Source of the DNA: Coprinopsis marcescibilis
Lineage: Eukaryota > Basidiomycota > Agaricomycetes > Agaricales > Psathyrellaceae
Assembly: GCA_004369085.1 (NCBI GenBank)
Contig: ML210502.1
Span: 1-20,054 of the forward strand
Direction: 5' to 3'
Length of the DNA: 20,054 nt
Shown here: positions 10,001-18,226 of the stretch, piece after piece
Position numbering within the stretch: the stretch's first letter is position 1
Layout: each line of letters begins with the position of its first letter
The notes under the pieces: generated by a model
Databases searched by the model: none
Seen by the model: the letters and a program-made list of their open reading frames with translations, nothing else
Told to the model about the DNA's origin: nothing
Program-made: the position numbers and the translations under genes

Positions 10001-10201
10001 ACAACATGTGGACTTCATAGGAAAAGTGATGATTATAACCTCATGGCCTTATCACAGAAACGTGCATGGAACTAGAACATAAGGAACACACACCTCACAA
10101 TAAGAAAAAGCACAAAAACCATGAGATTCTAGGTACGTAAACATCAGACAAAGGTGACAAGAAGAAAACAAATGAACCTACTACATCCTCACATCAAGCA
10201 A

Positions 10202-10836
10202 ATGTCTCAACTTCCAACTGCCTGCATGTCTACTGGAGGAAAGTGCCCCCAGTGCCACAACCCAGTAGCCTCTTCATCTTGTTGACAACTCACCCCACAA
10301 ACACATTCACCGACCCCCGACAACCTCAACCTCAATCCTAACCACCCACCAATGTCCCTAGAGGAATTCATTGGTATGGCCAACCATGGGTATTATGCCC
10401 ATCAACTCCAAGAACGGATGCAATCATCATCCAACGTCCTGGGTTCTGCCCACACAACATTTGCCATTATTATGGCAGAACAAGTACACTCCCTCAAAAG
10501 GGAGTACAGAAGCCAGCTCAACAACATGTGAGCAACATTTTAAAACCTCATGGAGACTACTGACTTTGACTGGAGGGCAAGATGAACTCTGGTACACCAC
10601 TGTTATGCTTTTCCTCTGGCCAACCTGACTCCACCACCACCAACCGAGCAACACCCGCTCACACCAAACACCACTCAGGTCATCAACCTGATCATCAATG
10701 CAGTGGCCGGAACATCCATGTTTTCGATCGACATTGACCAAGAAAACCCACACCTGGAAGAAAGGTTCTTGTTGGAATCCAATTGTATTCTAATTCGGAG
10801 AATCAGTCCTAGTAGGGTGGTAATGTTATGAACATA
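10202..10836 (+). pseudogene. Gypsy-1 third reading frame, unknown function
   Basis: Between the chromodomain end and the 3' LTR lies a frame from ATG 10202 that reads MSQLPTACMSTGGKCPQCHN, with a CxxC pair, then MSLEEFIGMANHGYYAHQL and EQVHSLKREYRSQL. It continues to the LTR, broken by three TGA and one TAA. Codon-like composition and the same position as the gypsy-2 third frame suggest an accessory protein. I do not recognise a domain and I see no clear similarity to the gypsy-2 version. It may be unrelated sequence. Confidence 0.45.
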
Positions 10837-11181
10837 TTTGCTTACTATGATACAATTATGATATATACCTCACTCACCAAAACTTACATACATACATGAG
10901 GCTTACGCCTCACCATATCCACATGCCTTTTAGTATATGTATAAAGACTATGTAGTTTAGTTGATAATTCCTTACTTTATTCTTAAAGTTACAAATCATA
11001 CCATCTTCAATTCAATACTCATCTAGTGCAACCCTATTCAATTGTCTATTCAAGAAGACTGGTGTTAGTTCCTACTCAAGGGTAGAACTTCCAATGTAGT
11101 CATGAATAAGATCATTGACCATAAAAGCTGCTGGAATAGTGTTAAAGGATACGAAGTATCATTCCGTTTTAGTCCTTAACA
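10824..11181 (+). repeat. Gypsy-1 3' LTR (358 bp)
   Basis: Begins TGTTATGAACAT and ends CCTTAACA, giving TGTTA...TAACA inverted tips. From about 10890 on it closely matches the LTR at 11497-11955, but it lacks roughly 100 bp in its first third. It carries a TATA-like TATGTATAAA near 10937, an altered copy of the self-priming sequence (10974-10984, one change from 11742-11752) and a conserved TGAGGC hairpin at 10897-10912. It follows the gypsy-1 body and no primer-binding site comes after it, so it is a 3' LTR. Confidence 0.85.
10897..10912. promoter_or_regulatory. Conserved palindrome in LTR (TGAGGC-TTAC-GCCTCA)
   Basis: A perfect 6-bp inverted repeat with a 4-base loop, kept in both LTRs of the family at the same place upstream of the TATA box. 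It may be a binding site or hairpin; function is inferred from conservation only. Confidence 0.5.
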
Positions 11182-11496
11182 CCGAGTTGCAGGCTGTCCC
11201 CATTGAATTTGCTCAGACATTAGTACTGGTACAGAACCTCAAGATCAACATCAGGAAGCAGGCTGTCACCCAATTCCTTGAATACAGCAAACTGAATAGA
11301 GCATACAGTGGAAAGGATGCCACACTTGGTAAGAATGGGTTCAGATTGCCTTGTTTTCACAACTCATTGATTTGTAGGAACAAATCTTCATCAGCTCACA
11401 ACAAAAGCCATCAAGAAACACAATCCAGCATTGAAAGGAGCAGTGAATTGATACCACCAGCTTTGTCTTCAACTTTTGCAACTCAACAAGCCAGAG
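11182..11496 (+). pseudogene. 315-bp island with a spliced gene fragment
   Basis: Sequence trapped between the 3' LTR of gypsy-1 and the 5' LTR of gypsy-0. It reads as protein: ELQAVPIEFAQTLVLVQNLK... AYSGKDATL to 11328, then a 49-bp GT-AG intron (11329-11377), then GTNLHQLTTKAIKKHNPALK to a TGA at 11449-11451. The frame runs back into the LTR, so the true start is lost. I do not recognise the protein. Intron size fits the host. It could be a host gene fragment or part of another transposon. Confidence 0.5.
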
Positions 11497-11670
11497 TGTT
11501 ACGAATGTTTATGCTTACTACCATATGATTATGATATATACATACCTCATGTATACCTTACATTTTTCATTTTGATCTTAGTCTTACTCATCTTTACTGC
11601 ACATGACTTCATAGTTAGTAAGACTCATTAAAATCACACCTAAACCTCACTGAAAACATACATATATGCA

Positions 11671-11686
11671 TGAGGCTTGCGCCTCA
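11671..11686. promoter_or_regulatory. Conserved palindrome in LTR (TGAGGC-TTGC-GCCTCA)
   Basis: Same 6-bp inverted repeat as at 10897-10912 with one base changed in the loop. It ends 21 bp before the TATA box. Confidence 0.5.
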
Positions 11687-11707
11687 CCATAGCCACATGT
11701 CTTTTAG

Positions 11708-11715
11708 TATATAAA
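11708..11715 (+). promoter_or_regulatory. Gypsy-0 LTR TATA box
   Basis: TATATAAA. It lies 34 bp before the 11-nt sequence that pairs with the primer-binding site, the right distance for that sequence to be the mRNA 5' end. Confidence 0.7.
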
Positions 11716-11741
11716 CTATGTAGTCTAGTTGATAGTTCTTT

Positions 11742-11752
11742 ACTTTGTTCTT
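11742..11752 (+). promoter_or_regulatory. Gypsy-0 self-priming sequence at predicted mRNA 5' end
   Basis: ACTTTGTTCTT, exact reverse complement of 11957-11967. In self-primed Tf1-type elements the first 11 nt of the mRNA fold back onto the primer-binding site, are cleaved and prime minus-strand DNA. Length and position match that model. Confidence 0.75.
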
Positions 11753-11956
11753 AAGTGTTACAAACCATACATATCTTCAATCCAATACTTTCTAGTGCAA
11801 ACCCAACCCAATTGTCTATTCAAAGAAGTCTAGTGTTAGTTTGTACTCAAGAGTAGAACTTCCAACATAGTCATGAATAAGACCATTGACCATAAAAGTT
11901 GCTAGAATAGTATTGAAGGACAACATGAAGTATCATTCCGTTTTAGTCCTTAACAG

Positions 11957-11967
11957 AAGAACAAAGT
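11957..11967 (+). promoter_or_regulatory. Gypsy-0 primer-binding site (self-primed type)
   Basis: AAGAACAAAGT, one base after the LTR end. It does not begin TGG, as a tRNA-primed site would, but is fully complementary to 11742-11752 of the same LTR. Confidence 0.75.
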
Positions 11968-11991
11968 CAAAAACAAACAGGCTCTACTGTA

Positions 11992-12548
11992 ATGACCAGT
12001 ATCATGCCAACTCTTGATGAACAAAACCTGAACCAACTATTTGAAAACTTCCTCAAGGGAGTAATTGAATATGGAACTTTGAATGCAGTTGCCCTAACAA
12101 CCTGGGCCTCCTCAAAAATACTGGAAGCAACTATTGGAGCAGTAGCCATCATGCTGGGGCTGTACTCACACACACCCTCCAGCCAATGGTAGAACAACTC
12201 AAAGAAATAGATAAAAGCATAAAAAACATAGGAGTAGCCACTGAAGAATATGTTGAAATGCAAAAAGAAAAGAAGACAAAAGAAGACACAAACCAAGAGT
12301 GGAAGTAGACAAACTGGAAAAATATGATGGACAACCAAAAGATGCCATCCCTTTCCTAACCACATGTTGAACATACTGCCATTACAAAAGAGAACATGAC
12401 TGGACAAACCAAGTCATGTTTACTCTTTCAATGGTGGGAACTAAAGACGAAAAAGGAAGAGAACTACCAGGAAAGAACTGGATCAACTCCAAATATCAAG
12501 AACTCTTTGATATCTCAACAATCAAAACAACTTGGGAAAGAGCCAACC
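11992..12548 (+). pseudogene. Gypsy-0 gag, 5' part, cut by gypsy-2
   Basis: Start of a Gag (capsid) gene. From ATG 11992 it reads MTSIMPTLDEQNLNQLFENF and on to about 12175. It then shifts frame to MVEQLKEIDKSIKNIG...EYVEMQKEKK, and shifts again near 12299 to KLEKYDGQPKDAIPFL and MFTLSMVGTKDEKG, the usual retrotransposon Gag core. A TGA interrupts it just before TYCHYKREHDW. The coding sequence stops at 12548, where the gypsy-2 LTR begins; the rest should lie beyond the window. Confidence 0.75.
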
Positions 12549-12808
12549 TGTTACACTGCTTCCAACGGTGGAACATGATGACAAACGGGAACTTACGGAT
12601 GAAGATTATTTGGAAATACAGACGGAATACTTTCGGAAGTTTGGTATGTTTGATAACGAGAATATTGATACCCCTGACCGTCAAACCGGAGCTTGGGGGT
12701 ATTTTTAGGATAGATAATGGACATGAGTTTATGACGTAGTGATTTTTCTTATTTATAGTAAAGATAATGGATGGAACTTATCGATATTATCGATAAGAGA
12801 TAAGAAGT

Positions 12809-12816
12809 ATATATAA
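12809..12816 (+). promoter_or_regulatory. Gypsy-2 LTR TATA box
   Basis: TATATAAA within GTATATATAAAT. It lies 33 bp upstream of the self-priming sequence, almost the same spacing as in gypsy-0. Confidence 0.7.
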
Positions 12817-12841
12817 ATATCTACCTAAATAGGTAGTTGTA

Positions 12842-12855
12842 TATTAGTTTCGATC
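12842..12855 (+). promoter_or_regulatory. Gypsy-2 self-priming sequence at predicted mRNA 5' end
   Basis: ATTAGTTTCGATCT, exact reverse complement of 13078-13091. Position relative to the TATA box suggests it is the first part of the transcript, as in Tf1-type self-priming. Confidence 0.8.
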
Positions 12856-13073
12856 TCGTTTCCTACTTGTAACTCGATAGTTCTCAAATAAGACTTTCGT
12901 TAGTCTTCTTGTTGACGGATCGTCTCACTCGAACCTTCAAGAAACTCAATTGTCTTGACGTTAGTTTGTCTCGACTCTCTCGAATCACTTGTTCATCTCG
13001 ACGATCTATCGTCTTGATCATATCGTCAACTATCGACAAACGACTAAGGCATACTACTCGCCTTGCGTTGTAA

Positions 13074-13475
13074 CAGAAGATCGAAACTAATCAACCACAA
13101 CCTCGTCGATTGGGACGAGGACCTACTGCCAAAACGGCCAACTACGAACAAACCAGAAACGTCGGACCAACCAGAAGATCTGCAGAACCACCAACTACAT
13201 CTGCACCCTACTCGAAAGACACGGATCGATCAACGATTAAACGATCGATCTCCGACAAAGGAAAACAACAAAGGGAATTTGACCCTACATATGAACAAGA
13301 CGAAACTGAAACCACACCAACTGGACGGACCCCACTCGAACAAGAACAATTCCAATTGAACATCAAACCGTCACAAACGATCCTCGAACGTTATCAAGAA
13401 ATTGAACGACTACAACAAGTGCAAGAAATTGCCCAACACAACTACGAGGAAGAACAGAAATTCGTCAATTATTAA
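13074..13475 (+). pseudogene. Gypsy-2 leader frame, in frame with gag, no ATG
   Basis: An open frame from just after the LTR to TAA 13473-13475, in the same phase as gag (ATG 13485). The peptide looks coding: basic, polar first half, then a likely coiled coil (ILERYQEIERLQQVQEIAQ). It has no Met codon, so as it stands it would not be translated from an ATG. It may be the original Gag N-terminus that lost its start and gained a stop, or a leader peptide from a non-AUG start. Confidence 0.5.
13078..13091 (+). promoter_or_regulatory. Gypsy-2 primer-binding site (self-primed type)
   Basis: AGATCGAAACTAAT, two bases after the LTR end, with 14 of 14 complementarity to 12842-12855. No tRNA-type TGG site is present. 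Confidence 0.8.
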
Positions 13476-13484
13476 CCAGAAACC

Positions 13485-14525
13485 ATGGCCAAAGAAGGAC
13501 CATCCGTGCGAAAGACCACGACCAAGAAGGACAAAGATGAAGAAATCAAGGGCATGCGAAAGCCTTCTGAATTCAACGGCAATCGAGACAAATATGAAGG
13601 ATGGATGGAAGAGATTGTTCTCTACATCCTCGCCAACCCGGAATGGACCGACAACAAGAAGATTCTCTTCACCCTCTCACACATGGTTGGGGGAACAGCA
13701 TCCGATTGGAAACGAACATTCATCAATGAAGCACAAGGAGAAGACATGATCGTACTAGGAACTTGGAAGGACTTTCGAAAGAAACTAAACATGTCGTTCT
13801 ACGAAAAAGAACGAGCAGACATCGCCTTCCAACAACTCAAAAACCTCAAGAAAAGTTGGAAGGACTCTGGTGAAGACTTCGTCAATACCTTCAAGAACAA
13901 ACTAGCAGAAACTGAATACCGACCTGACCTTACTGATCCTGCCGATCCCGCCAATCGAATCATCACCGACATTTTCCGAAGTACCCTTGATAACAACACA
14001 CTCGAGAAAGTCTGGAATTGAGCCACCAAACCCGCCGATCTCCAAGCTTGGTACAAAGCCATCATCGAAGTATCCAACGATCAAAGGATGCTTCAACTCA
14101 TGAAGAAAGGAATCCAATCCTTTGCAAGGACAACCCCCAAGGCGAACGAAGACTAAGGAGTACCGATGGAAGACTAAGGAGTACCGATGGATATCGACTC
14201 ATTCAACACGAAGAAACCCTTCGTCCGACTTCCCAAAATGACAGACGTGATTCGAGAGGAATGCATCCGAAAAGGATTATGCTTCTTTTGCTGCAAGGCA
14301 GGACACGCCTTAAACACATGCCCCTCCAAACTGAAGGACGAGAACAAACCCCGAACCATGTGGAAACCCCGAAACGAACCGGGATCTTCCTCCGGAACTA
14401 ACGAAAACAAGAAATACACCGGAAATGCTGCTTACAAATCCGTTCAGCAAATTCTTAGTAACATGGATCCCGAAGAACGCGAGAAATTCCAAGACGAGCT
14501 CGAGAAGAACAAGGGTTTTGCCTAA
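13485..14525 (+). pseudogene. Gypsy-2 gag (capsid and CCHC nucleocapsid)
   Basis: Structural protein that packages the element RNA. The start ATG 13485 has a strong context (AACCATGGCC). Capsid core: MRKPSEFNGNRDKYEGWMEE, ILFTLSHMVGGTASDWKR, then FRSTLDNNTLEKVW. A zinc knuckle follows near 14280-14321 (CFFCCKAGHALNTC, CX2CX4HX4C). The frame ends at TAA 14523-14525, directly behind the slippery heptamer. It is broken by TGA 14019-14021 and by TAA 14154-14156 and 14175-14177; the last two are copies of one stop within a 21-bp tandem duplication. Without these stops it would be about 346 codons. Confidence 0.85.
14148..14189. repeat. 21-bp in-frame tandem duplication in gag
   Basis: GAAGACTAAGGAGTACCGAT plus G occurs twice in a row (14148-14168, 14169-14189). 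The 7-codon unit carries a TAA, so the stop arose before, or was spread by, the duplication. Confidence 0.9.
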
Positions 14526-14554
14526 GGAGGTCTATACCAACAGTAGCACCTCCT
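14513..14554 (+). promoter_or_regulatory. Gag/pol -1 ribosomal frameshift signal
   Basis: GGGTTTT (14513-14519) is an X XXY YYZ slippery heptamer in the correct gag phase (aaG GGT TTT gcc taa). Five bases later a stem begins: AGGAGGT (14525-14531) pairs perfectly with ACCTCCT (14548-14554) around a 16-nt loop, extendable by two outer pairs past one A/A mismatch. Slipping back one base moves ribosomes from the gag frame into exactly the pol frame, just before the gag TAA. This would set the Gag to Gag-Pol ratio. Confidence 0.8.
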
Positions 14555-17500
14555 AAGATAGTACGGTCTGTCCTATATGCCGATCCATCCAATATGACTT
14601 TGATTTTCCCCACAACATTGTCATTTATCGGAAAAAATGGACCTGAAAACGTTGGAAACACCACTCTCGTCAACTGCGGAGCAGACGATCAGTTCATTGA
14701 TCAGAACTACGCATGAAAAATAAAGATTCCCCTCACTCGACTCACCACTCCAATCCCCGCACGAAACATCGATGGAACCTTAAACAAAAACGGTACCATC
14801 CGATTCTACACGGATGCACACATCACGGTTCACGGACGTCGTTTCAAAGAACGATTCTACGTCACAGGTCTTGGGCAAGAAAAGATAATTCTTGGAGCAC
14901 CCTGGCTTCGAAAAACGAACCCTTTAATTGATTGGAAAAACGGAACACTCTCTTGGCGAACGAAGGAACTTTTGAAAATCACACAAGCTCTTCTTAAATA
15001 TCTTCGAACCAAGAAAACGAAGAAACAAGTAGATCCTACCCAGGAAGACATCGACACGGCCCTATTACGTGATTTTCAAGGAAAAGAAAGCCCACATCTT
15101 CGTACAATTTGGATTCGGGCCAAATCAACTATCGCACAAGAACTCGCAGTTGCTGAAGACACTTCAGCCCTTACCTTGGAACAACAGATACCGGACAAAT
15201 ATCATGATTACATGGACATTTTCGACAAAAAGAAAGCCGACCGATTCCCTGACTCGAAACCTTGGGACCACAAGATTGAGTTAAAAGATGGCTTCATTCC
15301 TAAACCGTTCAAAACGTACAACCTCACCTTGGACGAACAAAAGGAATTGGAGAAGTTTATTCAAGAAAACCTTGTCAAGATGTATATTCGACCCTCGCAA
15401 TCGCCAAACGCCACCCCCTTCTTTTTTGTCAAAAAGAAGCAAATTGTTGAAGATGGGAAAGTTAAAACTCCCCTCCGACCCTGCCAAGACTATCGCTATC
15501 TCAATGAATGGACGATCAAGAACGCCTAGCCACTCCCACTCATCACTGAACTCCTCGACAAACTAAAAGGAGCAAAGTATTTCACTAAATTGGACGTACG
15601 ATGGGGCTACAACAACATTCGGATCAGAGATGGCGATCAATGGAAAGCGGCATTCAAAACGAACTTAGGATTATTCGAACCTACGGTTATGTTTTTCGGC
15701 ATGTGCAACTCCCCGGCAATGTTTCAAGCAATGATGGACCACATTTTCGACAAACTCAAAATGGAAGGACGTTGCATTATTATCTACATGGACGACATTC
15801 TCATCTTCACCAAAACCAAGGAGAAGATGATTGAATACACGCGAAAAACCCTTCAAGTACTAAAGGATAACAACCTTTACTTGAAACCGGAAAAATGCCA
15901 ATTTTGTCAAACTCGCATCGAATACCTTGGCATGATCATTGAAGAAGGACGAATCTCCATGGACCCCAAGAAGGTTGCTGGAATTCAAGACTGGCCCGCC
16001 CCGAAAACCGTGAAACAAGTACGATCCTTTTAGGATTCGGTAATTTTTACCGAAGATTCATTCGTGGATATTCGGAACTGGCAAAATCGATGAACGAACT
16101 CCTTCAAAAAGGAGTGTCGTTTGAATGGACATCTCAACGTCAAACAGCGTTCGATACTTTGAAACAATGATTTACCGAACAACTGGTCCTGATCATGCCC
16201 GATTTGGAAAAACCTTTCCAAGTCGAATGTGATGCATCAAAATATGCCACCGGAGCTGTTCTCACCCAATGTAATGCTAATGGAACCTGACATCCAGTCT
16301 CTTTTATATCAAAAACACTCACTCCAACTGAACGCAACTATGAGATCTACGACCAAGAACTCTTGGCTCTTATTCGAGCTTTTACCGAATGGCGACACTA
16401 CTTGATGGGAGCTCAACACCCTATCGAAGTATTATCTGACCACAAGAACCTTTCTTACTTCCGGGAAACACGAAAACTGAATCGACGACAGGCAAGATGG
16501 TACACATTCCTCATGGAATTCAACTATCGATTCAACTACACCCCCGGAAGTAAAATGGTTCAATCCGACGCACTTTCATGACGACCGGATCACCTCCTGG
16601 AACACGGCGATCACGATAACGAAGATATGATACTCCTTTCGGAAGAACAATTTCTGAAAGAGGTCAAATTGAACTTGATGAACGTTGATCTATTGGCGCG
16701 AATTTTGGATCAACCAGAAGAAGCATTTGACATCGGAATGGTGGACAAAATCCAAGATCTTTTGAAAGACAAAGATATCCCAACCGAATTGCGGAAAGAC
16801 CTGACAGATTGGCATATGGAATCGAAAGACGGCAAGACGGCACTATTCTTTCGTGGGAAAATGTACATTCCCCAAAATCAAGAACTTCGACGTCAGATCA
16901 TACGTGATCACCATGACCCGATCCTCGCCAGACACCCTGGAGAACTTGAAACCTTTTACAAGGTTAGCCAAAACTACTGGTTCCCCGGCATAAGAGGAGC
17001 CGTACGAGACTACGTCAAAGGATGTGCCACATGTCAACAGTTCAAAATCAATCGCCGACCATTGAAACCGACTCTCATCCCAAATAAATCAACGGGATCA
17101 CACCGACCCTTCGCATTCGTCACAATGGATCTCATGTCTGGTTTACCACCAGTTGAAGAAAACGGGACGATATACGACTCTATCTTGATCCAGGTGGATC
17201 AAGGCCTTATGAAGGGGGTAATTTTCACTCCTTGCAACAAAGAAGTTGACGCAGAAACCACGGCAAAAATGATCATTGACTTGACTTTCAAACGATTTGG
17301 AATCCCCGAAAGAATCATATCTGACAGAGGCCCCAATTTTGCAGCAAAATCCCATCGAGAAGTCTTAAAAAGACTGGGAATCAACTCTCGACTGTCTACT
17401 GCCTACCACCCTCAAACTGATGGAAATTCCGAACGTGGACTTCAAGAAGTTCAGACATATCTGGGGATTTATTGCGTCAATCACCCTGAAACTTGGAAAG

Positions 17501-18168
17501 ATCACCTTCCCGTGCTCGAATTCACCTACAACAACTGACGACATGCGGACAATCAAAAGACACCATTTGAATTGATCATGGGACTCCAACCGCAAGGCAT
17601 TCCGGAAGCATTTGAACAAACGAACATTCCATCGGTTGAAGAAAGAATGACGGACCTCACCCAATCGCGGAAAGAAGCAATTGCCGCACACGAACTAGCC
17701 AGAAATAGGATGATCAGCAGGTCACAAAATGACGTCAAACCTTTCAAACTTGGCGATAAAGTATGGCTAGAAGCGAAGAATCTCAACCGACGTTATCTTT
17801 CCAACAAGATAAGACCAAAACGGGAAGGACCCTTCAAGATAACCGAAGTCATTGGACCAGTTTCTTATCGCCTTGCACTACCAACTCAATGGAAGATTCA
17901 TGATGTCTTTCACACCATATGGCTTTCTCCATATATGGAAACCGACATGCATGGCCCTTCCCACTCCACTCCACCACCTGACCTTATCAATGGTCAAGAA
18001 GAATATGAAGTGGAATCAATTATCAATCACAAGAAACAAGGAAGAGGTCACCTGTTCCTTGTCCAATGGAAAGGATACCCGTTATCCGAAGCATCATGGG
18101 AACCCCCTCGTCATTTAATCAACGCCACGCGGATCTTGGAAGATTACAAGAAGTTGCATCAACTATAA
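14519..18168 (+). pseudogene. Gypsy-2 pol: protease, RT, RNase H, integrase, chromodomain
   Basis: Replication polyprotein entered by -1 frameshift. Protease: TTLVNCGADDQFID near 14650, where the active-site Asp of D-x-G-A is Asn. RT: KLDVRWGYNN and the YMDD catalytic loop (15785-15796). RNase [36 protein letters not shown]. Integrase: HHCC finger (RHPGELETF...GCATCQQF), core acidic residues in VTMDLMSGL, SDRGPNF and NSERGLQEV. GPF/Y-like region: REGPFKI, HDVFHTIWLSPY. Chromodomain: EYEVESII...FLVQWKGYP...SWEPPRHL near 18001-18168, placing it among chromoviruses. Damage: TGA at 14714, 16168, 16288, 16579 and 17536; TAG at 15527 (a Tyr is expected); one base lost in a T-run at about 16030, after which the frame shifts until the TAA at 18166-18168. 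Confidence 0.92.
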
Positions 18169-18226
18169 AAGACAAGAATAATCGACAACAAGAACTTCAA
18201 TCTACCCAGATTAACCACCTACCATA

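Larger units (their letters stand above)
8136..11181 (+). mobile_element. Gypsy-1: decayed Ty3/gypsy chromovirus, 3' part only
   Basis: Remains of an LTR retrotransposon starting abruptly in the RNase H domain at the outer hAT boundary, followed by integrase, chromodomain, a third reading frame and the 3' LTR (10824-11181). Gag, protease, RT and the 5' LTR are absent from the left side, although an hAT insertion alone should have kept them. Many stops and frameshifts make it inactive. Confidence 0.88.
11497..11955 (+). repeat. Gypsy-0 5' LTR (459 bp)
   Basis: Begins TGTTACGAATGT and ends CCTTAACA. It is homologous to the gypsy-1 3' LTR but about 100 bp longer. It contains the TGAGGC hairpin (11671-11686), a TATA box TATATAAA (11708-11715) and the self-priming sequence (11742-11752). 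A primer-binding site and gag follow, so it is a 5' LTR. Confidence 0.87.
12549..13075 (+). repeat. Gypsy-2 5' LTR (527 bp)
   Basis: Bounded by a perfect 7-bp inverted pair, TGTTACA (12549-12555) and TGTAACA (13069-13075). It holds a TATA box, the self-priming sequence and a TCGAC/TCTCG-rich U5-like tail. It is unrelated by eye to the gypsy-0/1 LTR. The 5 bp before it (CAACC) should be the target duplication, but the partner is not in the window. With no second LTR to compare, boundaries rest on the TG...CA tips and the adjacent primer-binding site. Confidence 0.82.

Noticed and set aside
14524..14531. AAGGAGGT as a bacterial ribosome binding site
   Set aside because: The context is a fungal retroelement; the bases form the 5' arm of the frameshift stem and no start codon follows at the right spacing.
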